The notes below the pieces were generated by a model. That model did no database searches and was not told where the DNA came from. It saw nothing but the letters and a program-made list of their open reading frames with translations. Positions 1-5,984 of a stretch of 18,322 nucleotides of DNA are shown here, one piece after another. The DNA lies in the NCBI GenBank assembly GCA_016781635.1, contig JADDPY010000460.1:9453-27774 (forward strand), in the 5' to 3' direction. Made by a program: the position numbers and the translations under genes. Source of the DNA: Rubrobacter sp. Its GTDB lineage: Bacteria > Actinomycetota > Rubrobacteria > Rubrobacterales > Rubrobacteraceae. Position 1 is the stretch's first letter; each line of letters starts with the position of its first letter.

Positions 1-902
1 AGGCGCTCTCGGCGGGCTTTCCGGCGGGGATCGTCTCGCCCATCAACGTCGTGGTGGAGGGTGAGGGCATCGCCAGCCGGGAGATCGAGCTCGGGCGCCT
101 GGAGAACGAGTTGTGGGGGGCGGGCGGTTTTGCGGCGGTGCTCGGGCCGGGGAGCGGCGGGATACTACCCCGGGTGCCGTTTGTCGCGCCGGATGGCGAC
201 GGCGTCCGGTTTCTGCTTGTCCCATACGACGATCCATACTCGCCGGAGTCTCTGGACCAGATCCACAGGTTGAAGGAGGACCTACCCGCCATGCTCGAAC
301 GGACGGGGCTCGCGGGGGCCGAGGCTGACGTCGGTGGGCAGGCCGTCCTCGCCGAGGCGGCCCGCTCCGTCTCCGCCGAGGACCTCGCCCGCGTTGCACC
401 GCTCGTCCTCGCGGCTGCATTCGTGGTGCTAACGCTGCTCCTTCGCACCCCCGTGGCTCCGATCTATCTGCTCGGGGCCACGGTCCTGAGCTTTGCGGCT
501 ACGCTGGGGGCTTCGAAGGTGCTCTTCCAGACGATTCTGGGACAGGACGGGGTCGTCTACTACGTGCCGTTCACGCTGTTTATCCTGCTCGTCGCCCTCG
601 GGAGCGACTACAACATATTCATCATGAGCGCCATCCGGGAGGAGGCCAGGGAGAAGCCCCTCCCCGAAGCAGTCGCGGCGGCGCTCGCCGGGACGAGCCG
701 GACTATAAACGCCGCCGGGGTCGCTCTCGCCTCCTCTTTCGCCTTACTCGTGCTCATACCGCTCCAGGACTTCCTGCAGGTGGGTTTTGCCGTAGCCCTA
801 GGCATCCTGCTCGATGCGTTCGTGATCCGGACGCTCCTCGTCCCCGCTCTCGTGCTGCTGGTCGGCCGCGCAGGCTTCTGGCCGGGGAAGGTGAGATCGT
901 GA
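1..902 (+). CDS. MMPL/RND family membrane transporter, C-terminal fragment
   Basis: The frame is open from base 3, so the gene begins outside the window; 299 residues are visible. The first ~130 are a soluble extracytoplasmic loop. They are followed by about five hydrophobic segments (visible residues ~130-147, 150-172, 186-204, 238-255 and 258-291), as in the second helix bundle of MMPL proteins. The motif LGSDYNIFIMSAIREEA (~199-215) matches the family signature in which an Asp-Tyr pair in a central helix carries the proton relay. MMPL proteins use the proton gradient to export lipids, siderophores or hydrophobic compounds; the cargo here cannot be read from the sequence. The gene ends with TGA at 900-902 and converges with the SGNH hydrolase gene across 114 bp. 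Family assignment is confident; substrate is unknown. Confidence 0.88.
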   Translation, partial: ALSAGFPAGIVSPINVVVEGEGIASREIELGRLENELWGAGGFAAVLGPGSGGILPRVPFVAPDGDGVRFLLVPYDDPYSPESLDQIHRLKEDLPAMLERTGLAGAEADVGGQAVLAEAARSVSAEDLARVAPLVLAAAFVVLTLLLRTPVAPIYLLGATVLSFAATLGASKVLFQTILGQDGVVYYVPFTLFILLVALGSDYNIFIMSAIREEAREKPLPEAVAAALAGTSRTINAAGVALASSFALLVLIPLQDFLQVGFAVALGILLDAFVIRTLLVPALVLLVGRAGFWPGKVRS

Positions 903-965
903 GCACGAAAGAAAGGGTATGTACATCGGATAGGCTTGTTCTGGCCCCGTTCGCCGGGCTATCTC

Positions 966-987
966 GGCTCCGTGCAGTCGGAGGGCC
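966..987. terminator. possible bidirectional hairpin between convergent genes
   Basis: CTCCG (968-972) and CGGAG (979-983) form a five-base stem with a six-base loop. Flanking GGC and GCC could extend it with a bulge. It lies between the 3' ends of the MMPL and SGNH genes, where a shared terminator would be expected. There is no T tract on either side, so this is only a weak candidate. Confidence 0.25.
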
Positions 988-1016
988 GTCCGGACGCGCA
1001 TGATGCCGCGGCCACC

Positions 1017-1727
1017 TCAGGTCGTGGGTGCGGCACCGGTAGAAGCTTCGGCAAAGGCTCGGGCAAGCGCCTCGTGCCCTCTGTCCGTCGGATGGATGTC
1101 CCAGGGGTAGCGGGCGTGATGGGCGTATTCGGTTTCGTGGCCGCGGAACGCCTCGTCGCCGGCGGCGACGGCGGCGCCGTTCTTCTCCGCGATGGCCCTT
1201 ATGGTTTCGTTTAGCCTCCCCGCCCACTCATCGGTAAAGCTGCCGGGGGCGGGGTTGTAAAGGGCGAGAACGGTTATGCGCGGCTCGGGATCGGAGGCGT
1301 TTTTTAGGCTTTTCAGGATGCGGTCGAGGTTCTTCGCGTATCGGTCGAGGGCGGCTTCGCGCTCGGCTTCGGTGCCGTCTGCTACGCGGAGCAGGTCGTT
1401 GCCTCCGAGGGAGAGGGTGACGATGGCGCCCGGGTTTTTGCGCAGCGCGGTCTCTGCTCGGGCGAGTTGCGGGTCGGTGCTGCTCAGGAAGCTTTCGCTC
1501 GTCTCGCCGCTCACGCCTAGCTGCACGAGGCGGACGTCGCGGCCCGTCTCCTCCTCCAGGATGCCGCGATAGATCGGGGCGTAGCCTCGTTCGCGCGGGT
1601 CTGAGGAGCCGACGCCGACTGCGAGGGAGTCCCCGAGCGAGACGTAAGTCAGGGGAGGCTCGGACCCACACGAGGCCGCAAGGAAGAACAAGAGAAAGAC
1701 CAGGGCTGTGGCCCTCGGGAGGATCAT
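1017..1727 (-). CDS. SGNH/GDSL-family lipoprotein hydrolase (lipase/esterase-like)
   Basis: This 236-residue protein has a hydrophobic signal (residues 5-18) ending in LAASC, a lipobox-like site that would lipidate Cys20 and anchor it outside the membrane. Block I is GDSL at 32-35 with nucleophile Ser34. Block II is GVSGETS with oxyanion Gly74. Block III is GGND at 108-111. Block V is WDIHPTDRGH with catalytic His212. The Asp sits two residues before the His, not three as in most SGNH enzymes. The family hydrolyses esters of lipids, acylated sugars or lysophospholipids; the substrate here is unknown. The ATG at 1727 has no SD but lies six bases after a TAGACT hexamer, suggesting a leaderless mRNA. 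It is divergent from the glycerophosphodiesterase gene, which hints at a shared lipid-turnover role. Confidence 0.88.
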   Translation of the reverse strand: MILPRATALVFLLFFLAASCGSEPPLTYVSLGDSLAVGVGSSDPRERGYAPIYRGILEEETGRDVRLVQLGVSGETSESFLSSTDPQLARAETALRKNPGAIVTLSLGGNDLLRVADGTEAEREAALDRYAKNLDRILKSLKNASDPEPRITVLALYNPAPGSFTDEWAGRLNETIRAIAEKNGAAVAAGDEAFRGHETEYAHHARYPWDIHPTDRGHEALARAFAEASTGAAPTT

Positions 1728-1733
1728 GCACCG

Positions 1734-1739
1734 AGTCTA
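1734..1739 (-). promoter_or_regulatory. -10 element of leaderless promoter for the SGNH hydrolase gene
   Basis: Read on the minus strand this is TAGACT, followed by exactly six bases and then the ATG at 1727. Transcription would begin at or next to the start codon. No clear -35 hexamer and no SD are visible. Confidence 0.5.
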
Positions 1740-1765
1740 CCAGCGAGCGTGCGGACGGCATGTGT

Positions 1766-1771
1766 TAAGTT
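1766..1771 (+). promoter_or_regulatory. extended -10 element of leaderless promoter for the GDPD gene
   Basis: TAAGTT is preceded by TG plus one base (an extended -10) and followed by exactly six bases before the ATG at 1778. No SD is present. It sits back-to-back with the SGNH promoter, the two -10 elements being 26 bp apart, so each probably uses DNA that overlaps the other's -35 region. Confidence 0.5.
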
Positions 1772-1777
1772 CCGCGC

Positions 1778-2707
1778 ATGAGGAAGAGTAGGTTGTTTGC
1801 GGCGGTCGCGGCCGGAGGGGCGGTAGCCTTGGTCGCGCTTCGCAGGGGTAGAGCGAAGAGGGAAGGGCGTTCTGTCGACCGGGGCTGGCCCGTCGATTTC
1901 GCGCACAGGGGAGCCTCGGCGCAGGCGCCGGAGAACACGATGGAGGCGTTCCGGTTCGCCGCAGCGAGCGGAGCCCGCGGGCTCGAAACAGATGTACATA
2001 TGACGCTCGATGGGCACGTCGTGGCGATCCACGACGACTCCGTGGACCGGACGACGGATGGCGACGGGCTCGTGCGTGAGATGACGCTCGCGGAGTTGAA
2101 GGGTCTGGATGCCGGGTACCGCTTCACCGCGGATGGAGGGGCAACGTATCCATACCGGGGCCGGGGCGTTCGGGTGCCGGAGATAGGGGAGGTTTTCCGG
2201 GAGTTCCCGGGCCTCGCGGTCAACATCGAGATCAAGGAGAACCAGACCGGAGTGGAGGAGGCGCTGCTCGGCATCATCGAGGAGGAAGGCGCCGAGGAAC
2301 GCGCGCTCGTGGTCTCCGGGCGGGCGAGGCCGGTAAGACGTTTCCGAAAACTTTCCGGCGGCAAAGTTCGCACCGGGGCTTCGGCACGTGAAATCGTGAC
2401 CTTTTACTACCTGAGCCGGCTGCACCTCGAGGGCTTCCTGCAACCTCCTTACGACGCCTTACAGGTGCCGGTCGAGCGCCGCGGCACGCGTGTCGTCACG
2501 CCGAGATTTCTGGAGGCGGCCCACGCACGAGGCGTGAGGGTGGACGTGTGGACCATCGACGACCCCAGGGAGATGCGTCGTCTTCTGGATCTCGGCGCCG
2601 ATGCGATCATGACCAACCGTCCGGAGGTGCTGGAGGAGGTGCTACGGCCCAGATCTGCTTCGGACGGGGGCGTGTCCGGTGGCTCGGAGACGGGCCTGCC
2701 AGGCTGA
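1778..2707 (+). CDS. Membrane-anchored glycerophosphodiester phosphodiesterase (GDPD)
   Basis: This 309-residue enzyme hydrolyses glycerophosphodiesters to glycerol-3-phosphate and an alcohol. A short basic stretch and hydrophobic helix (residues ~6-21) precede the domain, so it is probably tethered to the membrane or exported. The GDPD signatures are all present: HRGASAQAPENT with catalytic His43 and Arg44; ETDVHMTLDG with metal ligands Glu70 and Asp72; second catalytic His85 in IHDD; NIEIKE with metal ligand Glu151 and Lys153; and a C-terminal VDVWTIDD / GADAIMTNRP strand typical of the TIM-barrel end. The ATG at 1778 is chosen because it follows the TAAGTT hexamer by six bases. The last ~15 residues (Ser/Gly-rich) lie beyond the fold, and the stop abuts the remains of the DUF389 gene, so the tail may have been altered by the deletion there. 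Confidence 0.93.
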   Translation: MRKSRLFAAVAAGGAVALVALRRGRAKREGRSVDRGWPVDFAHRGASAQAPENTMEAFRFAAASGARGLETDVHMTLDGHVVAIHDDSVDRTTDGDGLVREMTLAELKGLDAGYRFTADGGATYPYRGRGVRVPEIGEVFREFPGLAVNIEIKENQTGVEEALLGIIEEEGAEERALVVSGRARPVRRFRKLSGGKVRTGASAREIVTFYYLSRLHLEGFLQPPYDALQVPVERRGTRVVTPRFLEAAHARGVRVDVWTIDDPREMRRLLDLGADAIMTNRPEVLEEVLRPRSASDGGVSGGSETGLPG

Positions 2708-3430
2708 AATCGAGCCCCTGGTAGGCCATTTCCGGCCTGCTCGCCGCCAGCGCTATGCCGACCACGGCGGCCGGGGCTATCGCCAGTGCGATCAGCGGGT
2801 CTGCGATGACGCTGCGACGGTACGCGACGAGCATTATCATGCCGGCCAGGGCCCCGAATGACCAGAGGAGGGTCTCGCGGAGCGCCGGGTCGGTAATTAC
2901 CTTCGTCTCGGAGCTCCCCAGAAACTCCGAGACGGTCCCTACACCCGTCAAGCGCAGCAGGGCGAAGACAAGCGCCGCTCCTCCAATCGCCAGCGCCAGG
3001 TAGCCCATGCCCACGGACGCGAGGCCTCTACCCACCACGGCCCAGCATGTCAGCGCCAGGCCAATGGGCACCTTCGCGAGCGGTTCGAAACCCCGCGCGA
3101 TAAGCGAAGCCGCCACCAGTGAGACCGTCTAAGGCGAGCCCGTGACCATAAACCCCGTGGCGGCCACGCCGCCGTCGAGGGCCATCAGGGCCAGCTAGTT
3201 GGAAGTCGTCCTGCCCTGGTGACGCAGGCTGGTCTCGGACTCCTCCCAGAAGGCCTCGTCGACGTCGTCGGGACCTCGCGCTCGTGCTTGGGGTCGACGA
3301 TGCTCGTCAGCTTGTGGGTAGTTACTGAGACCTACCCCTCCGAACGCGCCTGGTCGGCGAGCCGTACCACCCGGTCCGCGTCCCGGTTGAGCGCGTGTAC
3401 CACCAGTACATCGCCCGGAGGCTTGATCGA
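2706..3430 (-). pseudogene. Degraded DUF389-type membrane protein gene
   Basis: A decayed coding sequence can be followed on the minus strand from ~3427 to ~2706. It starts in one frame with PPGDVLVVHALNRDADRVV, meets an in-frame TAG at 3334-3332, and continues to SIVDPKHEREVP. It then shifts frame within a CGACGACG run near 3266-3272 and resumes as DVDEAFWEES. It meets TAG at 3197-3195 where DUF389 proteins have Tyr (SN-stop-LALMAL), and TAG again at 3131-3129 (GSP-stop-TVSLVAASLIARGFEP). The remaining ~135 codons are open and hydrophobic, with the DUF389-like segment DPLIALAIAPAAVVGIALA. Similarity stops at ~2706, exactly at the stop codon of the GDPD gene, so the 3' end is deleted. The stretch 2607-3116 is open, but only its part above ~2706 is former coding sequence. 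DUF389 membrane proteins have no well-defined function. Family identity is from remembered pattern, not a search. Confidence 0.68.
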
Positions 3431-3492
3431 AGCCCTACGATGAACAGACAAGCTGACCAGATGGCAAGGAGAACACGTGCCGTTGGTGGTGT

Positions 3493-3592
3493 GGCACCGC
3501 TCGCAAGGAAGGTGACGTTCTGAACCGGTGCCTGTATGCATGGCGAGATGCCTGTAAACTGGCATGCACAGAGAGCGAGCAGGGAGAATAGC
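3493..3592 (+). promoter_or_regulatory. structured leader/promoter region of ahcY
   Basis: The 100 bases before ahcY hold three nested repeats. GGCACCG (3493-3499) pairs with CGGTGCC (3526-3532) over a 26-base loop. TGCCTGTA occurs at 3529-3536 and again at 3549-3556, exactly 20 bp apart. ATGCC (3548-3552) and GGCAT (3561-3565) flank TAAACT (3555-3560), a plausible -10. A good SD, AGGGAG, at 3581-3586 precedes the GTG. The 20-bp spacing fits a protein bound to two successive sites on one face of the helix. The long-range stem could instead be RNA structure. It does not match the SAH riboswitch consensus as I remember it. Confidence 0.4.
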
Positions 3593-4864
3593 GTGATCAA
3601 AGAATCCGTAATCAAGGATCCCAGTCTGGCGCCTGAGGGCCAGCGCAAGATCGACTGGGCCGCACAGCACTGCCCGGTTTTGAACACCATTGCCAAGGAC
3701 CAGCTGTCCGACGGTTCTTTGCGGGGACGCAAGGTAGCCGTGACCGTCCACCTTGAGGCGAAGACCGCCTACCTCGCCGTGCTCCTGCACGAGGCCGGGG
3801 CCGACGTTACGGTGACCGGGAGCAACCCGCTCTCCACGCAGGACGCGATCTGCTCGGCGCTCGTCGAGCGGGGCATCCGCGTCTTCGCGACGCACGACCC
3901 GAGCGAGGAAGACTTCGAGCGCTACATCCACATGGCGCTGGAGACGGAGCCGGACCTCCTCCTCGACGACGGCGCCGAGCTTGTCGGGCGCCTCATAGAG
4001 AGCCACCCGGACCTGCTCGACAAGGTCGAGGGCGCCACCGAGACCACGACGACCGGCATCCTCAAGGTCAGGGCGATGACCGGCGAGGGCGTCCTACCGT
4101 TCCCGGTGCTCGGGATCAACGAGGCGCGCATGAAGCACCTCTTCGACAACCGCTACGGCACGGGGCACTCCTCCATAGTGAGCCTGCTCGCGAACACCAA
4201 CCTCTTCCTCTCTGGAGCGAGGGTCGTCGTGATGGGCTTCGGGTGGGTGAGCCGCGGGCTCGCGAAATACGCCGCCGGCTTCGGGGCACGCGTGATCGTC
4301 TGCGAGCCAGACCCGGTCAAGCTGTTGGAGGCTTTCGCCGAGGGCTACGAGGTTATGAACTCGCTGGAGGCCGCCGAGGTCGGGGACTTCTTCCTCACCG
4401 GCACCGGGAACGTCCGGGTGCTGCGAGCCGAGCACCTCGAGCGGATGAAGGACGGGGCTATTCTCGCCAACGCCGGTCACTACGACCACGAGTTCGACAT
4501 GGCCGCGCTCAAGGACATGTCGGTCGCCGAGCGCGAGGTCCGCGAGAACATCACCGAGTACGAGATGGCGGACGGCAGGCGTATACACGTCATCGCCCGG
4601 GGTAGGCTCCTCAACTCGGGGGCCGGCGACGGACATCCGGTGGAGATCATGGACCTCACCTTCGCCCTGCACGCCCTCGGCATACACCACCTTGCTAGCC
4701 ACGCCAAGGACATCAAGCCGGGCATACAGCCCCTCCCGGAGGAGATGGACCAGGGGGTCGCGCGCATCAAGCTCGACACCATGGGCGTCAAGCCCGAGCA
4801 GCTCACCGAAGAGCAGATCCGCTACCAGCAGAGCTGGCGCTCGGAGCAGTCCACCCCGGAGTAA
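3593..4864 (+). CDS. ahcY: Adenosylhomocysteinase, archaeal/Thermotoga-like type
   Basis: S-adenosylhomocysteine hydrolase splits SAH to adenosine and homocysteine with bound NAD, relieving product inhibition of methyltransferases. The GTG at 3593 is chosen because AGGGAG sits six bases upstream; the frame is open earlier but nothing supports starting there. In the 423-residue product, DDGAEL (~125-130), ETTTTG (~150-155) and NEARMKHLFDN with Lys181 and Asp185 carry the active-site residues. GFGWVSRG (215-222) is the NAD-binding glycine loop, corresponding to GYGxVGxG in classical enzymes. NAGHYDHEFD and SGAGDGHPVEIMD follow. The variant glycine loop and a C-terminus without the usual Lys/Tyr NAD-binding tail resemble archaeal and Thermotoga enzymes, some of which act on S-inosylhomocysteine. 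It is the first gene of an operon with the AhpD-like protein 14 bp downstream. Confidence 0.93.
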   Translation: MIKESVIKDPSLAPEGQRKIDWAAQHCPVLNTIAKDQLSDGSLRGRKVAVTVHLEAKTAYLAVLLHEAGADVTVTGSNPLSTQDAICSALVERGIRVFATHDPSEEDFERYIHMALETEPDLLLDDGAELVGRLIESHPDLLDKVEGATETTTTGILKVRAMTGEGVLPFPVLGINEARMKHLFDNRYGTGHSSIVSLLANTNLFLSGARVVVMGFGWVSRGLAKYAAGFGARVIVCEPDPVKLLEAFAEGYEVMNSLEAAEVGDFFLTGTGNVRVLRAEHLERMKDGAILANAGHYDHEFDMAALKDMSVAEREVRENITEYEMADGRRIHVIARGRLLNSGAGDGHPVEIMDLTFALHALGIHHLASHAKDIKPGIQPLPEEMDQGVARIKLDTMGVKPEQLTEEQIRYQQSWRSEQSTPE

Positions 4865-4878
4865 CGGGACGACCGCGT

Positions 4879-5238
4879 TTGTCGCCGGATGACATGAGGG
4901 CGCGCCGGGCAGCCCTCAACGAGCGGATGGCGGAGGCCGATGCCTTCTTCCGCGAGTTCGGCGCGCTCGACGATGAGGTCTACGCCGAAGGCGCCATCGG
5001 CCGTAAACACAAGGAGCTAATGGGGCTTGCGATCTCCGTGACTACCCGCTGCGACGAGTGCGTCCTCTACCACCTCGACGGGTGCCGGCGAGAGGGGGCG
5101 AGCCGGGCGGAGATCGTGGAGGCAATCAAAATAGGCGTGATAGCCGGAGGTTCGATCACCTTCCCCAACGCTCGTTTCGCCTTCGCGGCTCTGGAAGGGC
5201 ATGAAGGATTGCAAGAAACACCCCGCTCCCCGTTATGA
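4879..5238 (+). CDS. AhpD-like carboxymuconolactone decarboxylase-family protein
   Basis: This 119-residue protein has the alkylhydroperoxidase-like (CMD/AhpD) core: an acidic helical N-terminus, then KHKELMGLAISVTTRCDECVLYHL with the redox pair Cys58-Cys61 and His65, followed by EIVEAIKIGVIAGGS. The Cys-x-x-Cys and following His are the peroxidase/disulfide reductase centre in AhpD, so a role in peroxide or thiol redox is likely; the real partner is unknown. The start is taken as TTG 4879, with GGGA about nine bases upstream; ATG 4894 is a possible alternative that removes five residues. The gene begins 14 bp after ahcY and its stop overlaps the next gene as ATGA (5235-5238), so the three are surely co-transcribed and the last two translationally coupled. 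Confidence 0.88.
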   Translation: MSPDDMRARRAALNERMAEADAFFREFGALDDEVYAEGAIGRKHKELMGLAISVTTRCDECVLYHLDGCRREGASRAEIVEAIKIGVIAGGSITFPNARFAFAALEGHEGLQETPRSPL

Positions 5239-5498
5239 GGACCCTGACCATTCGCTACACGTCCTTCCGGACCTGCCCCAACTGCGAGGGGCGCGGGAAC
5301 GACGGGGCATCCTGGCGGCCCTTCCCCTGCAAGCGTTGCGAGGGGAGGGGCCGTCTCGTAACGGAGGTCGAGGTCGAGGACTCGGAGAGCGGTTTCTTGC
5401 CGCGCTCCGCCTATGACTTTAACGCGAAGGGCGAGGTCTTTCTGTTGAACTTCAACGAGGACGAGCCCATCGAGGTTATTCGTCCCGACGGCCCTTAG
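5235..5498 (+). CDS. Small protein with two DnaJ-type CxxCxGxG zinc motifs
   Basis: This is an 87-residue protein of unknown function. It has two CxxCxGxG motifs, CPNCEGRG (14-21) and CKRCEGRG (32-39), which together would bind one zinc ion as half of a DnaJ/HSP40 zinc finger. The C-terminal half is acidic (EVEVEDSESGF, NEDEPIEV) and has no recognisable fold. It has no J domain or membrane segment. The ATG overlaps the TGA of the AhpD-like gene, so expression depends on that gene. A possible role is protein-protein or disulfide handling alongside the AhpD-like partner, by analogy with the DnaJ cysteine-rich domain; this is inference only. Its last 23 bases overlap the 3' end of the opposing membrane-protein gene. 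Confidence 0.8.
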   Translation: MRTLTIRYTSFRTCPNCEGRGNDGASWRPFPCKRCEGRGRLVTEVEVEDSESGFLPRSAYDFNAKGEVFLLNFNEDEPIEVIRPDGP

Positions 5499-5922
5499 GG
5501 TCCACGTGAGCCATGAGCCTCAGGCCCTGCGCCAGGGCTGCGCTCCCGCCCACGAAGATTACGTCGAACGTCGCCCACCTCGCGTACGTGGGCTTGCGGA
5601 AGTCTCCGAACCTCTCGGCGTAACCTTCGGGATCCGACACGCCCGCGAGGCCGAGGGAGAGCGGGAGGAGGGCCCAGGAGACTGCGGTCGCGCAAACGAT
5701 CATGGCGATCGCGGCGAGGACACCCTTCCAGCCGCCCTTGAACACGAGGACGAGGGCCAGCCCCAGGTAGACGGCCGTGGCTGCCGTTTGCAGGAGCAAC
5801 TCACGCCCCGACCCCTCGAAGGTGCTTCGGAAGGAGAAGACGTTCGCCACGAAACCGAAGAGCGCCATTGCGACCGTGCATCCGAGGGTCAGGGCCAGGA
5901 GGGATCTCGCATCGCTGCTCAC
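5476..5922 (-). CDS. Four-helix integral membrane protein, unknown function
   Basis: The 148-residue product has four hydrophobic segments (residues ~8-29, 42-61, 66-92 and 117-137). A hydrophilic loop (~95-115, AGVSDPEGYAERFGDFRKP) lies between the third and fourth, and the tail is short and charged. I do not recognise the family. The frame is open back to an ATG at 6021, but the GTG at 5922 is preferred: a perfect TATAAT ends six bases before it, and the extra N-terminal sequence (rich in Pro and Cys) looks non-coding and would overlap the divergent dehydratase gene. The 3' end overlaps the zinc-motif gene by 23 bp. Confidence 0.78.
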   Translation of the reverse strand: MSSDARSLLALTLGCTVAMALFGFVANVFSFRSTFEGSGRELLLQTAATAVYLGLALVLVFKGGWKGVLAAIAMIVCATAVSWALLPLSLGLAGVSDPEGYAERFGDFRKPTYARWATFDVIFVGGSAALAQGLRLMAHVDPKGRRDE

Positions 5923-5928
5923 GTCCGC

Positions 5929-5934
5929 ATTATA
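5929..5934 (-). promoter_or_regulatory. consensus -10 (TATAAT) of a leaderless promoter
   Basis: On the minus strand this is a perfect TATAAT followed by six bases and the GTG at 5922, so the transcript should begin at the start codon. The same AT-rich block reads TATATT on the plus strand (5933-5938), giving a possible -10 for the divergent dehydratase gene, whose SD-led start lies ~47 bases downstream. No good -35 is visible in either direction. Confidence 0.6.
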
Positions 5935-5984
5935 TATTTCGGCCGTCGGTGTTCGTTTCGTGGCGCATGCGCAAGGGGGATCTC

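Noticed and set aside
3536..3592. ATG at 3536 as the start of ahcY.
   Set aside because: No SD there, and it would place the start inside the repeat/promoter region; GTG 3593 has AGGGAG at proper spacing.
3493..3592. SAH or SAM riboswitch upstream of ahcY.
   Set aside because: The sequence does not contain the conserved blocks I know for these riboswitches; kept only as an unexplained structured leader.
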